Assembly: GCF_030010625.1 (NCBI RefSeq)
Contig: NZ_JASCXN010000006.1
Location: 159,558-223,557 of the forward strand
DNA length: 64,000 bases
Reading direction: 5' to 3'
DNA from: Streptomyces sp. CC208A
Lineage (GTDB): Bacteria > Actinomycetota > Actinomycetes > Streptomycetales > Streptomycetaceae
Under the pieces are notes generated by a model. The model did not search any database. It was not told the origin of the DNA and worked only from the letters and a program-made list of their open reading frames with translations. The translations under genes were made by a program, and so were the position numbers. Shown piece after piece: positions 27,178 to 36,338 of this stretch; the stretch's first letter is position 1; each line of letters begins with the position of its first letter.

Positions 27178-27828
27178 ATGAACGTGATCAAGGCTGCGGC
27201 CTCGCCCGCTCCCTCTTCCACCTCTCGTGCGGCTCGCAAAGTCGTACCGCTCTGCGCCGCAGTCGTCGCCGCGGCGGTTGTCCTACCCGCCCTGCTGGCC
27301 GGCCCGTCGGCCGCGCAGACCGCACCTGAGCGTCCCGCGGTTCGCGCGGCCCAGGCAGTCTCGATGGAGCAGGCCGTACTGGAGCGCATCAACGCCTACC
27401 GTGCCCGCCACCACGCCCCGCCGGTCACCCTGGACCAGAACCTGAACGGCATCGCGGCGGACCGCGCCCGGCAGTGCACCGGCAGGCCCGTGGCCTCCAG
27501 CAGCCCGCCCTACCTGACGAACGTGGCAGCGGGCGTCTACAGCAACCCTGAACTCTACGTCGACGCCTGGTACGAGACCAGGACCGGATACGACTACGAC
27601 TCGGGCACCATGTCGGACTTCAGCGCCGGCAACTTCACCCTCATGGTGTGGAACGAGGTCACGACGATCGGCGTCGGGTTCGCCGACACCTGCGAGTCGA
27701 GTAGCCCCAGCGGCTTCCCGTACGAGCTGACGGTCGCCTTCGGCCCGACCGGGAACGTCCCCGGCGCGTTCAAGGCGAACGTCAACCGGCCCGACCCCAC
27801 CGTCCCACTGCCCACTCCCGCCACCTGA
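27178..27828 (+). CDS. Secreted CAP-domain (SCP/PR-1) protein
   Basis: This 216-residue protein has an N-terminal signal region of about 47 residues with a hydrophobic core (CAAVVAAAVVLPALLAG) and a cleavage-like PSAAQT. A CAP domain follows at about 60-205: MEQAVLERINAYRARHHAPPV is the typical first helix and FTLMVWNEVTTIGVGFA the conserved centre. The Asn-Glu of the centre replaces the second His region of canonical CAP proteins, and few His residues remain. It is divergently oriented from the metalloprotease at 26889. The molecular role of bacterial CAP proteins is mostly unsettled. Confidence 0.88.
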   Translation: MNVIKAAASPAPSSTSRAARKVVPLCAAVVAAAVVLPALLAGPSAAQTAPERPAVRAAQAVSMEQAVLERINAYRARHHAPPVTLDQNLNGIAADRARQCTGRPVASSSPPYLTNVAAGVYSNPELYVDAWYETRTGYDYDSGTMSDFSAGNFTLMVWNEVTTIGVGFADTCESSSPSGFPYELTVAFGPTGNVPGAFKANVNRPDPTVPLPTPAT

Positions 27829-27848
27829 CAGCACCGCAGCCAGCAAGT

Positions 27849-27896
27849 CCCGCCCTCGGGCCGCCGCACCGGCGAGTGCGGCGGCCCGAGGGCGGG
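27849..27896. terminator. Strong hairpin after the CAP gene
   Basis: Twenty-base arms at 27849-27868 and 27877-27896 pair perfectly around an 8-base loop. It begins 20 bases after the stop codon and is the strongest terminator in this region. Confidence 0.8.
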
Positions 27897-28457
27897 AGGA
27901 AGACCGCCGCGGACGGCGTCGAGGCGCCCGGCCCGCGAGCGTGCCGGTGCGGCGGCCCCACCGGGCGGTCGGGGGCGAACCCGCATGACGCCGAAGTCCG
28001 CAGTCGAGCTGTATCGGAGACAAGGCCGGTGCCGTGCGGCGGCCCCACCGGAGTCGCGCCGCGGACGAGCCCGCGCCCGCGGTGCGGGGATCCGGAGCTA
28101 CCCGCCGCCGCGGCCTGACGATGCCCGACCAGGGCTCGAAAGCCGGCGAATCAAACGCCCGAATCCCGCTCATCTGCGCGATAGGCGAGGGGGGCAAGGG
28201 CCCGGAGTGAGCGAAGGGACCGAGGCCGGGCGCAGAAGAGGACTGATTCACGCCGCTCCCGGTCGGCTCCTGAACGGCCCGCGACACACCTGAGAAGACC
28301 CTCCGTGCAGTCGGCGGGAGGGTTCGTCGTGGAGGACGGACACCTGGAGCCGGTGGCCGTGGCCGGTTCACGCCCTGGAGAGGGAATGGCCGACTCCCTA
28401 CCGTCATGGACGGCCCGCGCACAGGGTGCGGGCCTTCGTCATGCCGGGAGAACCCCT
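27897..28457. other. Gene-free stretch upstream of the giant gene
   Basis: No supported gene. GTGCGGCGGCCCCACCGG occurs twice, at 27947-27964 and 28034-28051. The frame of the giant gene is open through part of this region, but the ribosome-binding site points to TTG 28458 as the start. Confidence 0.4.
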
Positions 28458-31400
28458 TTGGACATCAGCGACAGCCGCGTGAAGGTCTACAGCGATCGCA
28501 GGTACACACGGACGACGGCGGTGCGGCACCAGGGCACCACACTGGCCTTCGCGATGGACGATCAGCGCCGGATCGTCTACAGCGTGCTCGCACTCGACGG
28601 ATACGACCCCGCGCGGGGTGACACGGACGCGGCCTACTGGAGCGAGAACCCAAGGGAACTCTCCTTCCCGCAGGAGCTGAACCGGGTCGGCTACGCGGCG
28701 CTCGGCACCGTGACGATGCCCCGGGTGAAGAAGGGCGGCCGGGCGGAGGCGGATCCGGGTCAGGTGCTGGACCCGGAGGAGACCAACGCGTTCCTCTCCT
28801 CGACGGCCCGGCTGACCGCCGATGTTCCCTTCCAGGTGCTCTCGGACGGCACCCACGTGATCGTTCTGCGGCAGTCCATCGCCGCCGGGCACCCCGACGC
28901 GGTGCGCGAGGTCACGCCGGGGGCGGCGTCGGCCGCCGGGACCGAGCCCCCGCTCGTGGACGGCCTGCTGCTCTGCGACCGCTTCCTGATGGTGGGCGGC
29001 ATCCTGAAACCGGTGCGCGAGACCCGCTACCGGCGCAGTCGGATGAAGCACCGTCCCGGCTCCGCCAAGGACAGCCTCGGCGCCTCCGACATGGAGGGCA
29101 AGCCGTTCTACGAGCCGACCCAGGCGATCGGCTTCGTCCGCAACCTGAGCGAGGGACGGTTCGCGGCGGTCCTGGTGCCGACCAGCGTGGCGGGGGCCCA
29201 GCGCTGGCAGTTCTTCGCCTGGAACACCGTCACGGGCCGTATGGACGCGTTCAGCGTGGACCGTTCGGCCGACGGGCTCTTCACCACCCAGGGCAACCGT
29301 GCCTGGACCAGTCCCGACCCCCGCTACCAAGGCGCCGTGTACGAACGCGGTGCCGGCCCGTGCCCGTTCACCGGGGCGCCGCTGGTACCGGTGCGCTCCG
29401 AGTCGGGATTCGGGGAGACGGCGCTGCGGCTGGCCGCCGCCGGGGCCCAGGGCATGGTGGGCACGATGCCGCGCGGACCGGAGTTCACCGTTCAGGCGTG
29501 GGTGAACCCGGCCCGGCAGGCCGCCACCACGCTCCTCACGAACGGCTACACGCTGGAGCTCACCGACCAGGGCTGCCCGCGGCTGCGCGCCGGCGACAGC
29601 GAACTGACCGGAACACAGCCGCTGCCGGCCGGGCGGTACACCCATCTGACGGCCACGTACGCCGACGGCACCGCGACCCTCTACCTCGACGGAACGCCCT
29701 GCGGCAGCGGCGCGTTCGCCTTCCCCGGGGAGGCTGCGGGCGAGGCGGTCATCGGCGGCACCGTACCCGAGGGCGGCTTCGCCCTCGACGAGCTGCGGGT
29801 CTGGGACCGCGCCCTCGGCCCCGCCGAGATACGCGAGGACCTCGGCCACCGGCTGGTCGGCGACGAGCCGGGCCTGGTGGCGTACTACCGGTTCGACGGG
29901 GGCGCCGGAAGTATCGCGTACGACCAGACCGACGCCGCCCGCCACGCCGCTCTGACCGGTGAGGTGAGCTGGGAGACCTCCACCGCTCCGATCGGGGACC
30001 ACGCGGGCATCCGGCGCGACAGCTTCACCTTCGCCAACCGGGAACCGGTCTCCGCGCCCTCCGCGGTCCTCTACCACCAGCAGGAGGCGCGGGCCTGCGG
30101 CTACGACGCGGCGGCGAAGCCGGTCAAGAGCCAGGCCCGCGTCCTGCTGGCCTGCGCCACCCGCGATACCGCCGACCCGCACTCCGAACCCTGCCTCGCC
30201 ACCCTCGACTTCGGAGTCGGCGTGGACGGCAGGCTGGCGCAGACCGCCGACGTGGTGATCCTGCCCGAGATCGGGACGGACGCCGCCGACACCGGGCTGG
30301 AGCGGCAGAGCCTGCTGGAGCAGCGGATCCAGACGCTGCGCAACGAGATCGCCGCCCTGGAACCGCAGGTCCCCCCGCTGGCCGCCCGCTGCGCCGACCT
30401 CGCCGCCACCCGGAACCAGGTGACGTCCGCACAGCAGACGCTCGACACGGCCCAGGCACGCTGGGACACCCTGCGCTACGACCCGACCGACTGGACGTCG
30501 GTGCGCATGTTCTTCAACAACTCGGTCGGGCGCTACGCCGTACAGGCCCTGAACAACCGGCTCACCCTCGGCGAGTCCGTGGTCGGCGGCAGCAGCACGC
30601 AGACCAGCTCCGTCTGGAAGATCGAGCACAGCGGCCTCACCCACAACGGCCGGCCGCAGTACTACGTGTACACCTACGACCGCGCCTACCGCCTGAACGT
30701 CTACAACGCGGCGACGAACGACCAGGCGCACATCGAGCTCTACCCGACCACCACCACCGACTACACCAGCGAGCAGCTCACCCTGACCCGGCTGGCGGGA
30801 AACGTCTGGCGTCTCGTCGCCCGCCACAGCGGCAAGACTCTCGCGCTGCGCTACGGCAGCGAGTACAACCGGATCCGCCAGTACACCGACTCGGTCCTCT
30901 CCGGCAGCGAGGGCAGGTGCGAGATCGAGTCGCTCGGGTCCCGCTCGGGCGCGGACACCGCCGTGGCAACGGCACGCGACGACCTCACCCGGCTTCAGGC
31001 CGCGCTGGACGTTAAGCTCGCGGCCCAGGAGCAGCTGGACGCCGTCAACCTCCAGCTGACCACCCGGCGGGACGCGCTGAGCGCCGCCGAGGACGAACTG
31101 GCCCTGCTCACCGCCGGTATGGCCGGGGCCGACGACGTGGTGGTGCCCGCCGTCCACCTCGGCACCGACCCCACCGGCCTGACGGTCTGCGGCGGCCTCC
31201 TCGCCTTCGCCCGCACCGCCGATGCGCCGTTCCTGATGGACAGCTCGACCGGTCAGGTCGCGCTCTACTTCCGGGGGCTCAACGGGCAGTTCTTCGCGGC
31301 CTACTACGACACCCGCGTGGTACGCGGCAGCAAGGTCCTCGGCTCCGGTGCCTCCGGGCTGCTTCTCACCGCCTGGGACGCCTCCGTCGACCTGAGCGGC

Positions 31401-34400
31401 GTCACCGTCACGGTCAGCGAGGTCCCCGGGCAGCCCGCCCTCTGCGACCTCACCCTGGACCGCCCCGGCGAGCGCGAGGTGTGGCGGGGGCTTCCGCGCC
31501 ACGCCCGCACCCTCGTCGACGTCCTCACCGGCGCACCGGAGGGCGACCCTCCCACGATCGGCGTGCTCGCCGACCCCGGCCCCCGGACCGGCCCGGCCGC
31601 GCCACCGGAGCCGAGTACCGTCCTGCCCCTGGCCGCGCCGCTCGCGCAGCCGCTGGCCGCCCCCGCCTACCTCGCCACCGACGACGGCGTCCGCCTCCTC
31701 ACCGCCTCCGCCGGTGCCGGCGCGGTCGAACTCCACCTCGACGCCCCCTGCCTGCCCTCCCCGGGCTCCCCGGTGCGGGTGGTGCGCTACGACACGAGGC
31801 TGGCCGAGGCGGAACGGCCAGGTGCCGACCTGCGCCGGGGCTCCCGGCTGGTGACCGCCGCGGCCACCTACGAGGACGCCCGGATCGCCGACGGCACCGC
31901 CACGCAGGCCGTGGCCGGGCACGGCTGCCGCTGGCGCGGCGCCTCCCCCGGCCGGGCGCTCGCCTTCGACGGCGCCACCCAGCACCTCGGCCTCGCCCCC
32001 GAACTGGTGGAGCAGACCGCCATCCCCTCGGACGTGACCGTCGAGGCGTGGGTCAACCCGTACGCGATGGAGGGCACCTCGCGCCTGGTGCATGCCGCGA
32101 ACGGCGAGGACGCGCCGTACAGCCTGCTGCTCACGGACGCCGTCCTCCGGTCCGCGGTGGCCTTCTCCTCCGACTCGGCCCACGTGACGGTGGACCGAGT
32201 CGACCTGACGGGCGGCCCCTTCACCGTCGAGACCTGGCTGCGGCGCATCACGGCGGGGTACAGCGCCGAGGAGACCGTGGCCGCGCAGGGTTCCTCCGGC
32301 ACCGCCGGGAGGAGCCTCGCCCTGGGCTACCGAGCCTCCGGCGCCTTCTTCTTCAGCCTCGGCGGCGGGGAGGACCTGCAGACCGCCGGCACCTACGCGG
32401 ACACCGACTGGCACCACTGGGCCGCCACCTACGACCCCGCCACCGGCGCCCAGGTGCTCTACCGCGACGGCGTGGAGACGGCCCGCCGCACCGCCACGGC
32501 CCCGTACACCGGCGCCGGCACCCTGGTCCTCGGCCGCGCCGTCAACGGCACCCGCGGCCTGCGCGGCACCATCGACCAGCCGCGCCTGTGGGGACGGGCC
32601 CGCACCGCCGCCGAACTCCGCGACCTGATGCGGCAGAACGTCACCGGCAGCGTGCCCGGTCTGCTCGCGTCCTGGACCTCCACCTCGGGCCAGCTCCTGG
32701 ACACCTCCGGCCACGGGCGGCACGGCATCCGGCACGGCGACGCCACCGAGGCGAACGCCCACGCGACCGGATACCGGGTCGTCTTCGGCGTCGGCGAGCG
32801 CGCGGTGCGCAGCCGCGAGGTCCACCCGGCCGGGGAGTGGGCCCATCTGGCGGCCGCATTCGAGCAGTCGTGGGCGGTGCGGCTCGACGGCGCGGCCTGG
32901 CTGGACGGGGACAACGACGACACCCTGGACCTGACCGGTGACCTCACCCTGGAGGTGTTCTGCCGACTCGACCGGCTCGGCATCACCCACGGCCTGGTGA
33001 CCCGCGGCAGGCTCGGCTCCGACGACACGGCCGTCCCCTACCAGCTGTCGGTACGCCCCGACGGCAGGCTGGAGTTCGCCTTCGAGGAAGCCGGGGGCAC
33101 CGCCCGGCGGTTCGTCTCCTCCGCCACCGTGCCGGTGGGTCGCTTCACCCGGCTCGCCGCGGTCAGGCGGGCGGGCCGCGAGACCGCCGAACAGAAGGGG
33201 ACCCGGGAGATCACCCTGACCAACCCGGACGGCTCCACCACCGTCGAGACCGTCGACGTGATCCAGGACATGGAGGTCCGCTCCTGGGACGACATCACCT
33301 TCTACATCGACGGCGCAGCCTGCGGAACCTCCCGCTACACCGGTGGCGGACCGGGCGGCGGCGAGGGCGCGCTGGAACTGGGCCGGGTCTGGGACGGGCC
33401 CCGCCCGTACGCCGCCCAGGGCGTCCTGGGCGAGGTGCGGATCTGGAACACCGCCCGCGAGGCCGCCACGATCGGCGCCGCCGTCTCTCCTCGCGACAGC
33501 GGCCTGGCGGCCCGCTTCACCTTCGAGGAGAACGAGGGCAACACCAGCACCGACACCACCGGCTCCCATGCCGTGCGGCTGCGTGGTGCCACCTGGACGC
33601 GCAACCCCGACCCGCAGGGCAGCCGCTTCCGGCTCTACCGGGACGGCTCACCGATGCCGACCGAGCCCCTCGACCCCGGCGCCCCCGACCATCCGGCCGC
33701 GAACGGCGCCTTCACCCAGAGCCAGTTCACCCTGGGCGCCCGGCGCGCGGGCACCGCGGTCACCGAGGCGCTGGACGGCACCCTGGAGGAAGTGCGGGTC
33801 TGGCGCACCGCCCGTACCGCGGAGCAGATCAGCGACAACCTCTTCACCCGCCTCAAGGGCGACAAGGAGGACCTGGTCGGCTACTGGCCGTTCGACCGGG
33901 ACTCCACCGCCGTCGGCGCCACCCGGGTGCGGGACCTGGGACTGCGCGGCAACCACCTGGAGGTCGGCGCGGGCACGCCGCCCACCGTCGTCCTGTCCAC
34001 CGCTCCGGTCTCCACCGACACCGCCGCCGTCCGCTCCGCGATCTCCGGGGTGCGCACCGCCTTCCACCAGACGATCGCCGGGACCCCGGCCACCGCAGAG
34101 TACGCCGACATGCAGTACCGGCCGGACGGCTCGGCGGCAGGGGTGATGAAGCGCGCCTACAGCTATCTCAACGACAGCGGCCGCTGGGCTCTGGTGACCG
34201 GCTACAAGGTCGGCGACCTGGTGTCGGAATGGGTCAGCCAGGTGCAGTACGACCCTCAGCTCGTCGGCTACCTGGAGGGCGCGCCGCCGGTGCCCTCGGA
34301 GAACCTGACGGGTGAGGACGGCGACTACGCGGGCGCCTCCGCCGTCACGTTCACCACCGCGGACTCCGTGACCGAGTCCCTGTCCTCCTCCCGGAACCGC

Positions 34401-35948
34401 AGCGTCGACACGGCCTTCCAGATGGCGTTCCAGAACGAGTACGACGCCGAAACCCTCCTCATCACCGCCCCGCTGGGCATCGGCACGGCCCAGCCGGCCG
34501 TCGAGGGCGGCGCGGTCGTCAGCGTCGACAACACCCTGGAGTTCAGCAACACCTGGAGCGACGAGACCTCCCTGGCCCAGTCCACCGACACCGAACGCGC
34601 CACCTCCGTCTCCCTCGCCGGGTACTGGGAGGACCCCGCGCGCCTCCTCAACCCCGCTCTCGGCCGGCGCTACCAGCCGGCCAACGTCGGCATGGCGCTG
34701 GTCCAGTCGCAGACCGCCGACGTCTTCGCGCTGCGGCTGGCCCACAGCGGCGCACTGGTCGCCTACCGGATGCGGGCCAACCCCGACATCCCCCGCGACT
34801 GGAACATCCTCACCTTCCCCATCAACCCGCAGTACACCAAACAGGGCACTCTGGACGGCGGCGTCGGCTTCGACGAACACGGCAAGGTGCTCGACCCGGC
34901 CTACCCCAACGCCCTGCAGTACGGCGAGTACAGCTACTTCAAACCCCGGGAGGCGTACGCCCTGAAACGGGCCATCCAGCGCCAGCAGCAGCAGACCCAG
35001 GACTACTACGACAACGTCACCACCCGCACCGGAACGTCCGACCCGGTGGCAGGACGCGCGAAGAAGATCGCCGAGAGCTTCGTCGGCCCGATCGGCGACG
35101 CGCGCGACACCACCGCCGGCGAGGGTTCCAGCAGCTCAGCCGCCTCGGCCTTCGCGGTCCGCGACCTGGCCAACACCTACCTGTGGACCGCCGACGGCGG
35201 GTTCTTCGCCGAGACCACCACAACCGCCGACGCGATGACCGAGACCGCCGGCGGCTCGTACTCGGTGACGGACATGCTCACCGCGGGCGTCGAGTTCGGC
35301 TTCTCGGTCTTCGGCGTCGGGATCGCCGGGCAGCTCAACGCGAGCATCGGCGGCAGCCACAGCGTCACCCGCACCAAGAGCGAGGACGCGTCGCGCTCCT
35401 ACGGCCTGGATGTCACCTGCGAGCCCTCCGGTGACCTCCAGGCGTACGACGCGGACGGCAAGGCGGTCTTCGACCCGCAGGGCAGGCCGGTACTTGTACC
35501 CGGCAAGGTGGACGCCTACCGGTTCATGAGCTTCTACCTGCACGAGTCCGGCCGGAACTTCGACGACTTCTTCCACAAGGTCGTCGACCCGGTATGGCTC
35601 GCCGACTCCAACGCGCCCAGCGCCGCCGCACTGCGCCAGACCCGGCAGTCCGACCGCAAGCCACCGTGCTGGCGGGTCCTGCACCGGGTCACCTTCATCT
35701 CCCGCGTCCTGCCACCGGTGCCGGGCGCCGACGCACCACCGCTGGAACGGGACCTGGCCCGGGTGGACATCGCCTCCAACTACGAACTCGTACGCAGGCT
35801 CGCCCCCTACGTCCGGCACGCCACCAGCTCCCTCGGTGAACTGTCCGACGCCACACGCACCGCGCTCACGGCGCACCTGCCCGAACTCCTGCCGCACCAG
35901 GACGACATCCGCCGCTTCCTCGCCCAGTACTACGGAGTCGAGGACTGA
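28458..35948 (+). CDS. 2,496-residue multidomain LamG protein
   Basis: TTG 28458 follows GGGAG at 28446-28450. LamG/concanavalin-like domains occur near residues 332-475, two near 1190-1400, one near 1475-1675 and one near 1710-1840, marked by recurring WVNPxxR, LYLDG, LRVWDRA and YRFDG segments. Two coiled coils (about 614-674 and 834-890) flank a beta-trefoil-like region (680-830). The last 650 residues contain Ser/Thr-rich amphipathic stretches (SVTESLSSSRNRSVDTAFQM; TTTADAMTETAGGSYSV) of the kind seen in beta-pore-forming proteins; that comparison is mine and uncertain. No signal peptide is visible. Possibly a large carbohydrate-binding or toxin-like protein. It ends just before a terminator. 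Confidence 0.85.
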   Translation: MDISDSRVKVYSDRRYTRTTAVRHQGTTLAFAMDDQRRIVYSVLALDGYDPARGDTDAAYWSENPRELSFPQELNRVGYAALGTVTMPRVKKGGRAEADPGQVLDPEETNAFLSSTARLTADVPFQVLSDGTHVIVLRQSIAAGHPDAVREVTPGAASAAGTEPPLVDGLLLCDRFLMVGGILKPVRETRYRRSRMKHRPGSAKDSLGASDMEGKPFYEPTQAIGFVRNLSEGRFAAVLVPTSVAGAQRWQFFAWNTVTGRMDAFSVDRSADGLFTTQGNRAWTSPDPRYQGAVYERGAGPCPFTGAPLVPVRSESGFGETALRLAAAGAQGMVGTMPRGPEFTVQAWVNPARQAATTLLTNGYTLELTDQGCPRLRAGDSELTGTQPLPAGRYTHLTATYADGTATLYLDGTPCGSGAFAFPGEAAGEAVIGGTVPEGGFALDELRVWDRALGPAEIREDLGHRLVGDEPGLVAYYRFDGGAGSIAYDQTDAARHAALTGEVSWETSTAPIGDHAGIRRDSFTFANREPVSAPSAVLYHQQEARACGYDAAAKPVKSQARVLLACATRDTADPHSEPCLATLDFGVGVDGRLAQTADVVILPEIGTDAADTGLERQSLLEQRIQTLRNEIAALEPQVPPLAARCADLAATRNQVTSAQQTLDTAQARWDTLRYDPTDWTSVRMFFNNSVGRYAVQALNNRLTLGESVVGGSSTQTSSVWKIEHSGLTHNGRPQYYVYTYDRAYRLNVYNAATNDQAHIELYPTTTTDYTSEQLTLTRLAGNVWRLVARHSGKTLALRYGSEYNRIRQYTDSVLSGSEGRCEIESLGSRSGADTAVATARDDLTRLQAALDVKLAAQEQLDAVNLQLTTRRDALSAAEDELALLTAGMAGADDVVVPAVHLGTDPTGLTVCGGLLAFARTADAPFLMDSSTGQVALYFRGLNGQFFAAYYDTRVVRGSKVLGSGASGLLLTAWDASVDLSGVTVTVSEVPGQPALCDLTLDRPGEREVWRGLPRHARTLVDVLTGAPEGDPPTIGVLADPGPRTGPAAPPEPSTVLPLAAPLAQPLAAPAYLATDDGVRLLTASAGAGAVELHLDAPCLPSPGSPVRVVRYDTRLAEAERPGADLRRGSRLVTAAATYEDARIADGTATQAVAGHGCRWRGASPGRALAFDGATQHLGLAPELVEQTAIPSDVTVEAWVNPYAMEGTSRLVHAANGEDAPYSLLLTDAVLRSAVAFSSDSAHVTVDRVDLTGGPFTVETWLRRITAGYSAEETVAAQGSSGTAGRSLALGYRASGAFFFSLGGGEDLQTAGTYADTDWHHWAATYDPATGAQVLYRDGVETARRTATAPYTGAGTLVLGRAVNGTRGLRGTIDQPRLWGRARTAAELRDLMRQNVTGSVPGLLASWTSTSGQLLDTSGHGRHGIRHGDATEANAHATGYRVVFGVGERAVRSREVHPAGEWAHLAAAFEQSWAVRLDGAAWLDGDNDDTLDLTGDLTLEVFCRLDRLGITHGLVTRGRLGSDDTAVPYQLSVRPDGRLEFAFEEAGGTARRFVSSATVPVGRFTRLAAVRRAGRETAEQKGTREITLTNPDGSTTVETVDVIQDMEVRSWDDITFYIDGAACGTSRYTGGGPGGGEGALELGRVWDGPRPYAAQGVLGEVRIWNTAREAATIGAAVSPRDSGLAARFTFEENEGNTSTDTTGSHAVRLRGATWTRNPDPQGSRFRLYRDGSPMPTEPLDPGAPDHPAANGAFTQSQFTLGARRAGTAVTEALDGTLEEVRVWRTARTAEQISDNLFTRLKGDKEDLVGYWPFDRDSTAVGATRVRDLGLRGNHLEVGAGTPPTVVLSTAPVSTDTAAVRSAISGVRTAFHQTIAGTPATAEYADMQYRPDGSAAGVMKRAYSYLNDSGRWALVTGYKVGDLVSEWVSQVQYDPQLVGYLEGAPPVPSENLTGEDGDYAGASAVTFTTADSVTESLSSSRNRSVDTAFQMAFQNEYDAETLLITAPLGIGTAQPAVEGGAVVSVDNTLEFSNTWSDETSLAQSTDTERATSVSLAGYWEDPARLLNPALGRRYQPANVGMALVQSQTADVFALRLAHSGALVAYRMRANPDIPRDWNILTFPINPQYTKQGTLDGGVGFDEHGKVLDPAYPNALQYGEYSYFKPREAYALKRAIQRQQQQTQDYYDNVTTRTGTSDPVAGRAKKIAESFVGPIGDARDTTAGEGSSSSAASAFAVRDLANTYLWTADGGFFAETTTTADAMTETAGGSYSVTDMLTAGVEFGFSVFGVGIAGQLNASIGGSHSVTRTKSEDASRSYGLDVTCEPSGDLQAYDADGKAVFDPQGRPVLVPGKVDAYRFMSFYLHESGRNFDDFFHKVVDPVWLADSNAPSAAALRQTRQSDRKPPCWRVLHRVTFISRVLPPVPGADAPPLERDLARVDIASNYELVRRLAPYVRHATSSLGELSDATRTALTAHLPELLPHQDDIRRFLAQYYGVED

Positions 35949-35956
35949 TCTCCGGT

Positions 35957-35990
35957 CCCGGTGCTCCTGCGGCAGTCCAGGAGCACCGGG
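35957..35990. terminator. Hairpin after the giant LamG gene
   Basis: Thirteen-base arms CCCGGTGCTCCTG (35957-35969) and CAGGAGCACCGGG (35978-35990) pair perfectly, starting 9 bases after the stop. The 348 bases that follow, up to the convergent protease gene, show no gene. Confidence 0.75.
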
Positions 35991-36338
35991 AACCACACCG
36001 GTGCGGACCGCCGCGGTCGCCCGGCATCCCCGAATCGCACGGGCGGACCGCTGCCCCGGGGCGGAGGACAGTGAGCTGGCATCCACGGTGCGGGCAGGCT
36101 CCGGCTGCTTCCCTTCCCAGCGCACCACACCGGCGGCCTCGTAAGCCCTCGAAGGGGTGGCTCGGGTCCGACATACGCAGCGCGACAGCGTCCGCATGGA
36201 ACGCGGGCGGGCAGAACCTTCATCACCGTGCGGAAGCCCCTGCCGCCCGGGGACAGGTCCGGTACGTCCCGCTCAAACGGCGCGGCTCCGCCGCCCGCCG
36301 CGCCGCGGGGCGAGGCCGGAGGCGGGTCGCTGCCGACA

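Noticed and set aside
25240..27828. A long plus-strand frame upstream of the CAP gene
   Set aside because: The part before 27178 is antisense to the sortase and the metalloprotease. The signal peptide marks the true start.
27947..28051. Attachment-site repeats GTGCGGCGGCCCCACCGG
   Set aside because: The copies are only 87 bp apart in a gene-free region with no recombinase next to them.
28404..33569. A 1,721-residue open frame antisense to the LamG gene
   Set aside because: It lies wholly opposite a gene with recognisable domains and is a product of high third-position G+C.
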